Below, in pieces: positions 12,037-44,224 of a stretch of DNA of 64,000 bases. Made by a program: the position numbers and the translations under genes. The stretch is from Anthopleura xanthogrammica (lineage: Eukaryota > Cnidaria > Anthozoa > Actiniaria > Actiniidae), in assembly GCA_964019055.1 (NCBI GenBank), contig OZ025213.1, positions 4,375,722-4,439,721 of the forward strand, written 5' to 3'. The first letter of the stretch is position 1, and the number at the start of each line of letters is the position of its first letter. The notes under the pieces were generated by a model. That model was given only the letters and a program-made list of their open reading frames with translations. It was not told the DNA's origin and did no database searches.

Positions 12037-12729
12037 CACGGGCGCCAGAGTCGCCTCCTCGTTTGGATTGAAACTAACGCTTTATTTTGTTTCCAACGGT
12101 TACTGCTATTTTCATAAACATGCGAACTCGGAAGCTGCGAGCTGCACGCTGAAATTTGGTTTTTCGCTTCCATCAATCAAAAATAATCAGTCGGTACCTT
12201 TTATATTTATGATTGGCGGCAGTGAAAAACCAAATTCCAACTATTACTCCAGTTTCACATTCGATGGAAACCGCTGTTTTTGAAGACCACAGACTCATTT
12301 GTACAGGCTTAGCCTCGTTTATAAGTCATCTATTCAAAGGCACCATTAAAAGTCCGTGGGATTGGTATTATTCAACTTGCACATTCTTTACATTACAGTT
12401 GGCTGTTGCTAATGATTTGCATAAGTCAACCGTAATGTAAAGAATGTGTAAGTTGAACAATACCAATGTTTTGAAATCCCACGGACTTTTAATGATGTCG
12501 TTGAATAGCTGACTTATAAGCGAGGCTAAGCCTGTACAAATGAGTCTGTGGTCTTCAAAAACAGCGGTTTCCATCGAATGTGAAACTGGAGTATTACAGA
12601 GTTCGCATATTTATGGCCATTTATGAAAATTGCAGTATATAAAACTGCTTTGGTACGGCTGACCTTTAGTAGTGAATAAACATCATAATATTAAGAACCG
12701 ATCGTGTGTTACCGACTCTGGCGCCCGTG
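12037..12729. mobile_element. 693-bp palindromic DNA transposon, 17-bp TIR, 7-bp TSD
   Basis: Perfect 17-bp terminal inverted repeats (CACGGGCGCCAGAGTCG) sit at 12037-12053 and 12713-12729. They are flanked by a 7-bp direct repeat CCTGGAG at 12030-12036 and 12730-12736, the target-site duplication. Inside, two long arms (about 12236-12400 and 12430-12595) are near-perfect inverted copies, so the element could fold into a large hairpin. There is no transposase; the open frames inside are products of the palindrome. Superfamily is not assigned: 7-bp duplications are uncommon. Confidence 0.85.
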
Positions 12730-13783
12730 CCTGGAGAACGCTGCATATAGTTAACAGCCGTTCAGGTTCAATAGGCAGCAATCTGTTGGGGTTTGTTTCA
12801 CGTCTAGCTTGTCATTAAATTGAAATCTTATGATAATCCAAGACCAACAAAAATATCACTGATGTCTCGAAGGAGCATGTTAAATTAGTAAAAGTGGAGA
12901 ACCATGTGAAGAAAATTACTCAAACACTCAAACAAGGCGCGTCGATGTGACTAAAGATCGCCAATTACCATATTTGTTTTTACCATACAGTGTTTTCTCC
13001 AAGACCCGATGAGAGGCTCATCAAAGGAGATTACACTAAATTACTATTTACTGAGTTGAACTACAATCCTTACAAGATGCGCAAACTTTGGACTTAAATA
13101 ACTTTCTTCATATTTACTGAATTTATTTTAATATTTCAACTTTTACGAGAATTACGTACACGTGTAACATGCTCATTCGATACATGATGTTGGATCATGG
13201 AAGATCATGCTAGATAGACGTGCAAACTCCCCATTGACCCCGAAAGACGATCATGCATGGCTAAGTTAGTATGTAACGTACGTACGTCCTAAGATTATAG
13301 TTTTTATAGGCGGCGGAGCCGAGGATGCCCTAGCACTTTTTGTAACGAAAGTGATGTAATTAGCCATACATCAAGTATGGACCCCTGTCTTGACAAAGTC
13401 GACACTTTTCAAACCGCTCCGCTGTCTATGGTCAGTTTTAGTTGGTATTTGTGAATAAGGTCTGCCGAGTTAGCAGACTGACAATCATTAATTCTGCTTA
13501 GTAAATCACGAATCTTTTTAATTTATGAGACATGCATATTCGCCGGGTAGTTGCTTGGTCTTACTTGAGGGCCGTAAGTTAGAAAACTGTAAAAGGTTAA
13601 CGTTATAATTGTGATCCCTCCTTAAATAAAGTTATTGCTTGTGCCATCGTAGACTTTCGCAAAGTCCGTTTTTTTCCTTTTGGTACTCTTTCGTAGATTC
13701 TTTCGAACACTATATAGGCAAGGCCAGCTGAACCGTCCGAGCACGTAAACTAATGCATATAGAAAAGCTAGACTTGTTTAGAT

Positions 13784-14226
13784 AGAGTGATTGCAATAAA
13801 CCCGTTCAACAATTACTAGACTAATACACACTATTAATCACAAGTACTAGCTAATAGACTCTAAGTAGACTACAAATAGTCTAAAACAAAAATTATTAAA
13901 CAGACAACAAATGAATGTAGTCTATACACGTTTATTGACATTTATATGTATTTCAATTTTTAAGTCGGATAACTGGAAAGATTGTAGAAGGCAAAACGGC
14001 AAAGCTTTAATTCAATCTTTTACACGGAATGAATTACTTATTTACAGTTTAAAATTTGTAAAGCAAATGACTCGTAGTAAAAATATTGTTTTTCAGTAGA
14101 ATGAGACCGTTATTTCGTCTTGCTAAATTTAACCAATAAAGTTGTAGTCTTCACACATGAGCTAGTTACACTTTTGATGTAACAGATACAACAGATTTTG
14201 TTGAACGGGTATATTGTAATCACTCT
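13784..14226. mobile_element. Non-autonomous element with AGAGTGATT ends
   Basis: The left end reads AGAGTGATTGCAATA, then CCCGTTCAACAA. The right end reads TTGTTGAACGGG, then a TATTGTAATCACTCT-type terminus. These are imperfect inverted repeats of about 29 bp around 440 bp of AT-rich non-coding DNA. Confidence 0.7.
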
Positions 14227-14549
14227 AAGAGGTGTTCGTTAATGCGTGTAAAAAGTGATGACGCCTTGCCTCCCTGCATGCTAGCTCTATACAGCTCACG
14301 AAGATTTGTATTGGATCCTAACAGTTAGGATAGTTGGGCTAAGGTAGTCTTTTACTGTATAATGTATACTGAATCTCTCCCTCGCTTTCCCCCTCCCCTT
14401 CCAGTTCTTATGCCAAATATGGAAACGCGGTGTGTTGAAAGGGGTCACGTGAGGGGGGGGGGGGGGGGGATAGTGAGTAGATTTAGTGTATATGATGTTG
14501 CTAAAGCGAGTCTTCTTTTTGTAGTTTGTTCGGAATTGAGATTATTGAA

Positions 14550-16932
14550 ATGGCATCTTCAAGACCTATCAATTTTGGCTCCAGCATTGGCCCAGTGCCT
14601 CAGAAGCTCTTTAGTTGCGTGTATGCGTTTGGTATATCCCAGAGTTTATTCTCGGCTTGTGAGCTAGGAATCTTTGATCTTCTTCATACTGCTGGAGTAC
14701 CACAGTCTGCCAGCAAGATAGCAGAACAGCTCTCGACCAACCAAGATGCTACCACTAGACTACTAGATGTTTTGGTCAGTTTAGAACTGTTGGTAAGACA
14801 GATTGGTGCTGCAGACGAACCTGTCTATTCCAACACACCGTTGGGCCAGTTTATGACAAAGTCACACCCTTCGCGTTTCCATTATTTCGTGTTGATGGGC
14901 AGAGATGTTTTAAAGAAACCAACAGACCATTATACCCACGCAGTCCGCGAAGGGGCCAACCAATGGAAACGAGCTTTCAAAACAGATTCCCATGATATTT
15001 TCGTTGATATATGTGGTGGTAAAAACACAGACCAAGTACTAATGCCATTTTGTGAAGGCATGGGAGGATACGTCAAGGCTGCTGCACCGTCCTTCTTGAC
15101 TGCATTTGACTTGAATCGTTTCCAGAAAATGTGTGATCTGGGAGGTAAGTGATAAACACTTGACAGCTGAGCAGTACACCGACGCTTCAGGCATCGGGCA
15201 CTTCCGGTCTGTAAATGTTATTCCATTCATTTTTACTCGCTCCCACGTCATTCCAGTTTAGTTTGTACCTGATATAAAGCATTTAACACTTATTGACTGG
15301 GACCGAGGGAAATAGTGCAGTGTTTTGTGGTTCCGAGACGACGATCGCCGTCGAGGGACCACTAAACACACTGATTTCCCGATATATACCAACTGTCAAA
15401 GAACACAACAAAATTATTCGATTTTTTGATTATGCATAGTGACTTTAAAAACCTAGAAAAACTCTTACGTTTCCGGTGAAATCACTTCCGGTTTTGTTAT
15501 TTCCCGGGAAATAACATATTATTGCCCGCTGAGAGCCGTTGCCGGGGAAACATCGAAACTTGTTCTCGTTCACGTGATACCCTCTAGCCCAATCAGAGTA
15601 CGAGGAAAATGGACTTTGACAGTTGGGATATAACAAAAACCGATAATTCTGTGATCAGAACTGAGCGGGAAACCAATGTCACGTGACCAATTGGATTTCT
15701 CCAAATAGTCACGTGGGTTAACCAAAATTCCAACTGCGATCGTTTGAAATTAAAGTTTTGGTGGTGCTAACAGTTGAGTAATTTGTGAAGTATCTCCGGC
15801 TGTACTCTTTTCATAGTATATATCATATCAATTCCTTTCATAGGGGGTACTGGTGACGTTGCCTACGTCGCTTCCATGTTCTACCCCAACATGAAGATCA
15901 CGGTGCTCGAACTGTCTGAAGTGGTAGAGAATTCTTCACATTTTAGACCCTCCATGGACGAGTGTCCAAACCAAAACAATGTCAGTTTCGTGGTAGGAGA
16001 CTTCTTTGAGCCCACACTACCAGCCGCTGAACTGTACGTGGTGACGCATATTCTTCACGACTGGAAAGAAGACAAACTCGACCTTCTGTTGTCCAATATC
16101 TTTAAAAGCCTACCTTCAGGTACGATGATTCATTCTGAAGAAATAGAAAACGGGGCAGAACACAATTTGCCAAGTTCTCTAATAGAAATCAGTATATAGT
16201 AGCGTGGATATGGTTAAAGAAATAGAAGACCCGCGCGCGTGGTGTGTGCTCTCATTATCATATAGAGCACGCTCCTTGATCAATCAGAAAGCATGAATTA
16301 TGACAATTATTATATCAATAAAAGTAAAGAACATTAACTGGAATCCAAATCAACATCGTGTTTCTTTGACGCGATGATGAACTGTGAAAAGAGAGCCAAA
16401 TTAGCCAATCATGTAACGATAAGCTCGACTACATTCAAACAAGCCGCAACAAACTGATAAGTACATTCCTTTGCTTTTATGAGCGGCTCGTTAAAAATTT
16501 AATTTTGATTTTATTAACGGAAGATTGAGCTGAATATTGCAGTCTGTGGGACACGCTTCATATCCTTTGACTCTAAACTGACGCCGGAGTGTCAACATAT
16601 TTCCATTACACCGCACTTGCGTGTTCAAAACACGCCCGTAGCCCCTCGTCTCTCCTGCCAACTTCCAGGAGATTGATTTCACTGTTTGAAATAGCTGCCT
16701 TTATTTTTCTACAGGTGGAGGTATTTTGATTGGAGAAGTTCTTCTGTTTGATGATAAATCAGGTCCACTAAACGTGCAGTTGTACTCTATGTATATGCTA
16801 GCCATTTGTGATGGAGGTGAGAGGTCTGGACTGGAGTACAAGCAGCTGTTGGAGAAACATGGTTTTAAGGATGTCCAATGGAAGTACACCCAGACCAACA
16901 GTCTTGATGCTGTCTTGGCTATCAAGCCTTGA
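14550..16932 (+). CDS. ASMT-like: ASMT-like O-methyltransferase, copy C
   Basis: Coding exons are 14550-15144, 15844-16119 and 16715-16932, both introns phase 1, giving 362 residues. The ATG at 14550 is preferred because the preceding TTTTTGTAG at 14516-14524 looks like a splice acceptor, which would make the upstream part of the open frame 5' leader. The dimerisation domain contains FSACELGIFDLLHTAGVPQS. Motif I is the canonical DLGGGTGD, unlike copies A and B. The catalytic pair is in HILHDWKEDK. Exons 2 and 3 are very similar to copy D. A possible polyadenylation signal AATAAA lies at 17037. This copy and its relatives probably arose by local duplication. The methyl acceptor is unknown; a melatonin-type reaction is only the family's best-known case. 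Confidence 0.85.
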
Positions 16933-19240
16933 ACTTGTACTGCATTCTAATCTAAAAATGACTTTGAGGGTTATTGACTTCAGCAATATGGTGGGCCTGT
17001 GTTTTTTGGCTGCTATATAATTCAGTATCGCCTTCAAATAAATGGCTATCAAAAGCATTTTTTTGGATTTCAACAAATATTTTTTCCTTATTTTCACTCT
17101 TTGAGAGTTTTCGAGCTCCAATAAGTCTTAATTTACGTTTTGGTAGAACTATAACCAATTTTTTGTGCTAGATCAAGCCTTGCATCGATGTTTGATAAAA
17201 TGAGATTTTTCGACCCCCCCAAATCAAAACACGGCTGAAAAAGCTTTGACCCTCCCCAAAACAGTTAGGTCTAAAAAAATGTGCCCTCCCCCATCTAATG
17301 CTTTTTATAATTGTGTTGTCAATTGTAAGTGAAAAAATATCCTTATTTGTCAGTTGTGTTTTTGGCCACTTGTCAGTAAACCATTCCGCGCGCGCACCCT
17401 CGTTTCCGTTTGTTGCGCGACGACTGGGTATGTGGTGATCCACTCACGACACGAGAGTAAACCTTCATGAATTAGCTGAATACGAATCTAAGTACTGAAA
17501 GTGATACTTACTGATTATCACTCTTCTTTTTATCAAACATTTTTATGACGATTACGACTCCACTGCTATAGATTTTGGCAGATTTCTCATCATAAAAGCT
17601 GGTAGATTACGGACGCCATGACACTTTTAAATGGTAATACCACTGATCGCTCGTCCAATTTTTAAATTTTTTTATTTAAGTAAATATTTTTACAGGAACA
17701 TCCAGTTTAGCAAGCCGGCTATGTTAAATGGAGTTCTGATCTGTCTCACTTATTCTCAGCCTGGTAAGTCGTGGATTAGCTGCAAAGCCGGGTCAAGATG
17801 GGTCCATGATTTTTGGACTCAGAATGCTTTGAGAGCAATGCACTGTGAAGAGGGACTCATCCAAAAAGGATGTGTTCCAAATAATAGCTAAAACAAATAT
17901 TAATTATTGTTCTTGAACGTATGATGCCATAAAGTCTAGAGGAAAACAGGCATAAAAGGTCAAGTTGCAGATCAAAATGTCAAACGTTTTGGTATCACAG
18001 CAACTAATGGATTAGAGATATAGGATGACTGACAGTTTGTAAGAGTGTGTTTGTTTGTTGACACTGAAGAGATTGGACATGCGTACTGGAAATGGTAGCT
18101 CTGTTTACTCAACAAACAAACACTCGACAAGCTATTTTCTACGCTCTTGCTTAGAGGTATTTCAGTAGAAACACCAAAATTCCTATATTGTAAAATATTT
18201 CTTACTAGTTCAACTAGCGAATTCTATCGGCCGGTTTGGCTAGGGCGAGTCTTGTGGACAAGTGCTCTTATTTTTGCACTAAGTAAACACCCATCCTCAA
18301 GTCTTACGTCATATGCGGCATGACTGGTTGTGCCCAGTTTGGCTTGGTTCAAACCAGTTATGTGACGTAGGCCCTAGTTACTAGTGCAGTCTTCAGAGAG
18401 TCTTCAGACAGTCAAGTAGAGTCCCGAGTTCAGTCAAGTACAGTCCAGAGTTAGCAGCGAAGTAATCGATAAAGAAAAGCAAAGAACAAGAAAGTATCTT
18501 TCTCTTGTGTCACCGAAGGCCGAGCTAGTCCCTCCAGAAAAATACTTTCGTGACAGTACAATAGTGTAGGTACTCGCTCAAGACTTTCACAAATAAGGCT
18601 GCTGCTAGTTCGTGTTCAGTCGAATAATTTGTGATTCCAATTTCCTTCGTTCTCAAGGTAAGTTTGTCCAAGGAACTCTCTTTTAGTCCATAAGTCGCTT
18701 GAAAACTCACAAAGCTCTTTGGATGTTGACGAGCCAAGAAAGGTTTTAAATTGATCATGATATAGCCTTTACTTTTCCATAGGCGTCACCAGCTGCACGA
18801 AAAACTAAGCGCGATAAGGATTGTTGTTGTAATTCAAGCGGCCCTCGCCCGAGTCTTAAAAGTCATATATCTCACAGAATTTGAGGAGATGGATCGCAAA
18901 TATTTACTTTAATTTTTTAAACAACACGTATACTTCAACTTTTTTTCTCTACATTCTTTGAAACGCGTGTTTTTGTATTGGGAAGAGACTTGGAGCAAGG
19001 GCCGCTTGGCTAAGCATCGAAGCGCGCTGTGATTGGACGGTTCGTGCGTGCTCCGGACACGTCTTCACTCAGTCTGAAAGAACGTCTGATACTCAGCTGT
19101 CACGACCTAAATCTAAAGACCTGATTTCAATGGACATAAATGGTTCATAACTTTTATCATTATCGCATTCAATATATATTCTTATCTTACATCTCAGACA
19201 TTGGTTCAGACTTCAACGTGCTTACAGGTTTCCAGCAAAA
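16933..19240. other. Spacer between ASMT-like C and D
   Basis: About 2.3 kb with no supported gene. A hairpin lies at about 18047-18113 (GTGTTTGTTTGTTGA against TCAACAAACAAACAC). An unassigned minus-strand open frame at 18525-18758 has no recognisable domain. The last few hundred bases should hold the promoter of copy D. Confidence 0.5.
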
Positions 19241-20837
19241 ATGGCTTCATCAGAACAGAATCTAAAAATTGCCAGCGAAGTTTCTCCGATTCCTCACAAA
19301 GTTGTTGACATTCTTCACGGATTGCTTGTATCCCAGAGTTTATTCTCGGCTTGCGAGCTCGGAATCTTTGATCTTCTTCATACTGCTGGAGTACCACAGT
19401 CTGCCAGCAAGATAGCAGAACAGCTCTCCACCAACCACGATGCTACCACTAGACTACTGGATGTTTTGGTCAGCCTAGAACTGTTGGTAAAACAGACTGA
19501 TGCTGCAGACGAACCCGTCTATTCCAACTCGCCTCTGGCTCATTGTCTCACCAAGTGAAGTCCTGGGGCCTTCCATGCACGAGTAATACACTTCGAAAAG
19601 TTTTTTGTTCCTCTTAGTAGTAACTTAACCAATGCTGTGCTCGAAGGAAGAAACCAATTACCGCGTACCCTCAATACCTCGTGCAATGATTTATTTAAGA
19701 ACGTGACGGAAAACCAAGATATTTTGATGGGTTTTATACATAGAATGCGTGGATCCGTCAAGCCTGCTGCTGCGAGATTTGTGACTGCATTTGACTTGAA
19801 TCGCTTCCAAAAAACGTGCGACTTGGGAGGTAAGCTTCTCAAATGTCCTTCCTTTTACTCGAAAAGTGCGCACCGTCAGCTCTCTGGAAGACCAGCTACT
19901 AGCTGAAGGAACACTGAAGTTAAATAAGACCTTTACCTTTACCTTTTACCAATTTTAAAGAACCGAATTGTCACCTTTAATTTGGTCCAAAACTCGGTTG
20001 TCCATGTTCAAACACAACTGAGGTATCACATTTTATGCGTTTTGCCGGCTCCCTCTATATCTCAAAGCCTTAATATTCTTGAGCTTATGGAATGCACATT
20101 ATCATTACTTTTGTTGTCATCATCATTATTAATTATCATTATCACAAATCGTTATCATTATTTCTTCATAGGAGGCACTGGTGAAGTTGCTTACGTCGCT
20201 TCCATGTTCTACCCCAACATGAAGATCACGGTGCTCGAACTGCCTGAGATGGTAGAGAAGTCTCCACACTTTAGACCCTCCATAGACGAATGTCCTAACC
20301 AAAACAATGTCAGTTTTGTGGTAGGAGACTTCTTTAAGCCCACACTACCAGCCGCTGACCTGTACGTGTTGACGCATATTCTTCACGACTGGAAAGAAGA
20401 CAAACTCGACCTTCTGTTGTCCAATATCTTTAAATGCCTTCCTTCAGGTAAGAAGATTCGTTTTGAAGAATAGGAAATACAGCGTGCCTACTGCGTGCAC
20501 TAACAAAGTACGTGTGCATTTGGCAGAACACGAGAGAAGTCTTAGGAGAGGCACGACGCGTAGGTGATTCAGGAGACTCATTTCACTGTCTTAAAATAGC
20601 TGCCTTTATTTTTCTACAGGTGGAGGTATTTTGATTGGAGAAGTTCTTCTGTTTGATGATAAATCAGGTCCACTAAACGCGCAGTTGTTCTCCTTGTACA
20701 TGCTGGCCATTTGTGATGGACGTGAGAGGTCTGGACTGGAGTACAAGCAGCTGTTGGAGAAACATGGTTTTAAGGATGTCCAATGGAAGTACACCCAGAC
20801 CAACAGTCTTGATGCTGTCTTGGCTATCAAACCTTGA
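19241..20837 (+). pseudogene. ASMT-like: ASMT-like copy D with in-frame stop
   Basis: Exons 19241-19829, 20172-20447 and 20620-20837 keep the family's splice sites, phases and reading frame throughout (361 codons), but codon 106 is TGA at 19556-19558. In copy B the same place reads AAG TCA AGT; here it is AAG TGA AGT, so one C-to-G change explains the stop. It truncates the protein inside the N-terminal dimerisation half, before the SAM site. Downstream the frame is intact, with DLGGGTGE at motif I and HILHDWKEDK at the catalytic site. This is either a very young pseudogene, a null allele segregating in the population, or a base error. AATAAA lies at 20891. Confidence 0.8.
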
Positions 20838-21618
20838 ACTTGTACTGCATTCTAATCTGGTGTTTCCAGACTCAGTTTTTTAGCTGGATAAATAAAATAA
20901 AATGAAATAAATAAATCGTCCTTTTTTTTAGAAGGTAGGACTAAATAGCCAGTGGCTAAAAGACCTGTCGAAGTTGATTTTTGCGGAGGGAGGAAAACTG
21001 GCAAACCCACAGGGAGCCCAATTTACCACAGGAAGACCAATCAATAAATTTATTTCTCTCTTGGCTGTACTGCTCCTCTCCACCGCTCGAGGTGGGAAAA
21101 GAAAAAAAATGGCCGGCAAAAATTTTAATGCAGGAAAAGATCTTACGTTTCCTGAAAAAATTAGTGTGCTAAACTCAGAAAACTCAGGTCTAACCCTACA
21201 ATAATCAATATTCCATTCCTAATCGATATTTTATTAATCAAACTCAAACTGTATCAATGGCTCAAGTTCAGCGGTTTACCATTACGCATGCGTAATGTTA
21301 ATATTTGAGGTATTTTCTAATGGCGCGCACTGGTTAAAACTGGTCCAAAGTGGTTCATTTTTATCACGTAATATTCTATTTATTCCTACTATTGACCTTT
21401 ATAAACACAATATAAACTAGTGACTACTTTATCCAAGGTTTCTTTGCCAAGCATTTTCAGGCGGTATTTCAATCAATATTGGTGACAAATCTGCTTCAAG
21501 TTCGTCAGATACTCCTCACGTGTTGTCTGAAGTTATATTCGTTATCTCTCGATATTATACTTTATTTTGTCTCTTGTTTGATGGATGTTCACTGATCGCG
21601 AGTTCTTGAGGTAAAGTC

Positions 21619-40985
<19,367 letters not shown>

Positions 40986-41898
40986 CTCGGTTAAAACAAA
41001 TAAACCCAATGAAGGGTTTGTCGAATGGCAGGTCAGAGCGGAAGGCACTCCTAAAGCAGGGGTTACTTTCGTTAGCGTTCTCGCAGGAATTAGTTCTATT
41101 TTTTTAGGTCACAAAGTAAAAACGAATCCAAAGCTGGATGCGCAGACGAGTTATGGTCAGTTGATGCTGAGTAATGTAAAGCCATTCCTCGAGTACCTTT
41201 TTTTCAAATTGAAAAATATATCCTTGCGCGCAATCTGGGAAGGTCGCGCAAAAATGTCAAAAAATTGCGACTAAAAACTAGCGCCCTTTTTTGAATACTC
41301 CTCCTTGCGCGTATCTCCGAGTCGGTGATCTGAATCAAATAAGGTCGTCAGGTTTGAAAGTCTTTTGTAATTATCTCCGTTTCGAATCTTCATTTTTTCT
41401 CGTTATGCTATCGCTAGTCTTCACGGTGATTCAGTTTCACCTAAATTTCTCTAGAGCTACGGCTTCCGAAGCGATCATTCGTTGGTTAAACCAACTAGTG
41501 TTGATCAAACAAATGTAAAAATCCATCATCAAATAGACACTGACTTTCGTCAACTAAGCTAGAATCATCACAATGTATTTTTTTCCACTTCTTATTTGTT
41601 ATCTCATGCACATGATAAAGTACATTAAAGCGTTAGAAAATACAAGTCGACAATCTGTAAGGTCTCTTTCCTTTATCATTAGTCAAATTTCTTTGTTTAT
41701 AATAGTTGTCGCTGATGTTGTTCCTACAACGGCCATTTACTACAACTTCTAAGCGAACTTTCCATTTCCGGTCCCTTCAGAGATCTTTCCACTTCCGGTT
41801 CCTGCAGAGATCTTCCCACTTCCGGTTCCGGTTTCTACGTAAATTTGCCCCAATACTGCTTATTTGCTTGGTGTATTCTACATATATATACATGAATA
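40986..41898. other. Spacer between convergent NUP98 and VWC-like gene
   Basis: No supported gene. A possible NUP98 polyadenylation signal AATAAA lies at 40999, very close to the stop codon. A short tandem repeat of about 27 bp (AGAGATCTTTCCACTTCCGG units) occupies 41755-41835. Confidence 0.55.
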
Positions 41899-42693
41899 TT
41901 AGTATTCTATACGCTCGTGTCCGTCGTTAATCGGCTTACACTCTGCTTCCTTACACGTACAGTTGCCACCCGGTGGACCTAATTTTCTAAGTTTTATCCG
42001 AACCAACTGCTCCCCAGGACAGTCACTGGGGTACATTAGACATAAAGGCCAGCATACTGGCATATAGAGATCGTTAGATCCCAAACACTGGCACTCTTCA
42101 CTGCAAGACTGAGCAGTAAATGTATCTCCGACATTGTGGAATTTATCTTCTACGATGCAGCCTGGCTTGGGCAGATTGTCTGAATACACTGGTCCTGTCG
42201 AAATAAAAGATTTGTTGCATCATGGAAATGTGCGTTGATGCAGACTATTATGACTATGATCTTATAAGAAGATAGTCCTAAGTTGGGGAGAGGGGAGGCA
42301 AAATATAGACCACTGTTTGCACCATGCAGCAAATCTAGATCTTCAAAGTTGTTCTAGCGGACAAGTTTTCAAAAAGAGGTTGAAATCCATGTTTTTGGGA
42401 TGTGACCACTGGCACAGCATCTGTAACCTATTCCCATTTCAAATACGAAGCCGTTCTGATAAAATCTCATTTTTGTTAATCCAAGATTTTCGATCGATAA
42501 GAACTCTACAGAACTCTACAAATATATCAGTAAGGTCGAAAAGGCTTCGTTACATGTAATGTCCGTTAACAAAAGATGCTAACGAAGGAGCGATATCTAC
42601 TGTAGCGATAAATTAGAAAAAGACGATATATTACAAACCTGATATTGTGACGGAGATGGAAGCGAGAAAAATGATGGCCAAGAACTCTAACAT
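41899..42693 (-). CDS. Small secreted VWC-like cysteine-rich protein
   Basis: Two coding exons on the minus strand: 42639-42693 and 41899-42194, joined in phase 1, giving 116 residues. Exon 1 encodes a signal peptide (MLEFLAIIFLASISVTIS). The mature part has ten cysteines in an arrangement typical of a single von Willebrand factor C (chordin-like) domain, with a CQC pair near the middle and a CTC pair near the C-terminus. VWC domains commonly bind BMP/TGF-beta ligands or matrix; whether this one does is unknown. There is no membrane segment beyond the leader and no obvious second domain. I do not recognise a named orthologue. Confidence 0.7.
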
Positions 42694-43229
42694 CTTTGAA
42701 TCAACTCGTACACCATATCATACCAAAATTCAGTTATAAGATTGAAATTACCAAAATGCTCTACTGAAACAACAGCTGAAACTCCGGAGTCTTCCTCGTG
42801 AACGAAGAGACCATGGCAACCAGTGCTCGCGAGAAAAAACTTCAAATAGATTTGGTTTTAAAACGATGAGATTTGATTGGCTGAGATGATTTTTTACTGA
42901 TTGTGTGTTCATCGACAAAAGAAAAACTATTATTGTATAGATTGTTCTTTTCATTTTTAACCAGTTTCAATTTTTTTTAATTACAATCCTTTCACAACTA
43001 ACCCCAACTGGAATAACTCGATGTACCCGGAAATAGTAGTTTCTGTTACTTTCAGGGGGAAATTCTCAGGAATAAAAATTATCAATGAAAATGTTTTTTT
43101 CAAAGTTGTTTTTCTGACTAGTTATCCTATCGGTAAACCGAAATATTTTGGTATTGTCACTCCGTCTGTCCGACTCTCAAATACAGCCGGTTTATCTAAC
43201 TGCGTAGGCTAGCCTCCTACGCATACGCT

Positions 43230-43285
43230 CTTAGGGTCGTCACACAACGCTTCTCTGGGGAGAAACGTTGCGTGACGACCCTAAG
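43230..43285. repeat. 56-bp hairpin, CTTAGGGTCGTCAC stem
   Basis: CTTAGGGTCGTCACACAACG pairs with CGTTGCGTGACGACCCTAAG across a short loop. A second small hairpin, TGCGTAGG/CCTACGCA, lies just before it at 43201-43223. Confidence 0.8.
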
Positions 43286-44166
43286 AACGGTTGGGTGGGT
43301 TTTCCCAATCAATGTTTGATTTTGTTCGGATTACAAGTAATAAGTTGAGGCACGTTTTTAGGAGCCTTTGAACTATAATATTTCATTAACATATGAAAAT
43401 CTTCAAGTTCTAGTAAAGTTTGGTGAATTGGGGCCATTAGTTTTATCTTTCTTCAGGATACCCTTGAGCAATATTTAGTGAAATTAGACCTTTGACTTTT
43501 TACGCTCTCGTTAACGCAACAGGAAGCTTTAAAATAATAGAATGACGTTCAAAACTTCTTATGTAAAGTCCGTGTATAGATTATTGAGCAAGCAAAAAGT
43601 ATGCAACAGATGCAAGGAAATCGCCTATGATGTCATCCTTGACTGACCATCTTGGCCTGCCCGCACAGATACATACACTAGCTTCCTCTTACCCAGTTCT
43701 AGTTCGGGATTTAAGAATTTTTAAAGCAAAAATTTGTTGTTTTTAACTTGATCGCTTTTCAGTCTTCAATGCATCAGTATTCACCGTACGATTTTCATTC
43801 AAATCTCTCAGTGGGATATCATTTCATTTGCGTAATTACTAAAAATTAGGGAAAATGTTACAATTCAACCGGGTGCCGAGAAAAATAAATATCAGTAACA
43901 CTAGTTTGGTTTGGCCAAACATTTAGGCAATATTCAAGGTATATTTTAGTATCGTCCCCCCTCCCAAATAAAATGAATAGGGAAAAAGAAAATTAAGAAG
44001 AAAAAAAAAAAAGAAAAAGGACAAGCAAAATTGTAAGCGGCTAGGTGTGACATCATTGTGTGACACGTAGCGATCCATCGACATCACCTGCTGACACAAG
44101 TAATCTTCCGAAAGCATAGCATATTCTGAAACGGAAACTTGTTGTCTTCCTCCTTCGGACCAGCCG

Positions 44167-44173
44167 TATAAAA
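44167..44173 (+). promoter_or_regulatory. TATA box of DUF4476 gene
   Basis: TATAAAA lies 52 bp before the start codon at 44225, in GTATAAAACGCCG context. This predicts transcription starting near 44197 and a short leader. Confidence 0.65.
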
Positions 44174-44224
44174 CGCCGTTAAACTACTTTCATTGAAGAA
44201 AAACCAGAACCAATTCGATTCAAA

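Larger units (their letters stand above)
10502..14549. other. Spacer between ASMT-like B and C
   Basis: Four kilobases without a supported host gene. Contents: a 3' fragment of a LINE reverse transcriptase (11039-11176, minus), a 19-bp tandem repeat (11190-11353), a 693-bp palindromic DNA transposon (12037-12729), an element with AGAGTGATT ends (13784-14226) and a poly-G run at 14453-14469. Nothing else is recognisable. Confidence 0.6.
42694..44224. other. Intergenic spacer upstream of DUF4476 gene
   Basis: No supported gene. It contains a compact hairpin pair at 43201-43285 and the promoter of the gene at 44225. The two flanking genes diverge, but over 1.5 kb apart. Confidence 0.5.

Noticed and set aside
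12068..12574. Open frames with repeated METAVFEDHRLICTGLAS
   Set aside because: The similarity comes from the two inverted arms of the palindromic transposon, not from paralogous proteins.
14526..14549. Upstream extension of ASMT-like C
   Set aside because: The extension lacks an ATG and follows a probable splice acceptor, so it is likely 5' leader.
18525..18758. Minus-strand open frame of 77 codons upstream of ASMT-like D
   Set aside because: It starts with ATG and has ordinary composition, but there is no recognisable domain or splice partner.
42317..42559. Open frame with VFKKRLKSMFL, vaguely like the end of a LINE reverse transcriptase
   Set aside because: The match is too short and lacks the preceding conserved segments.
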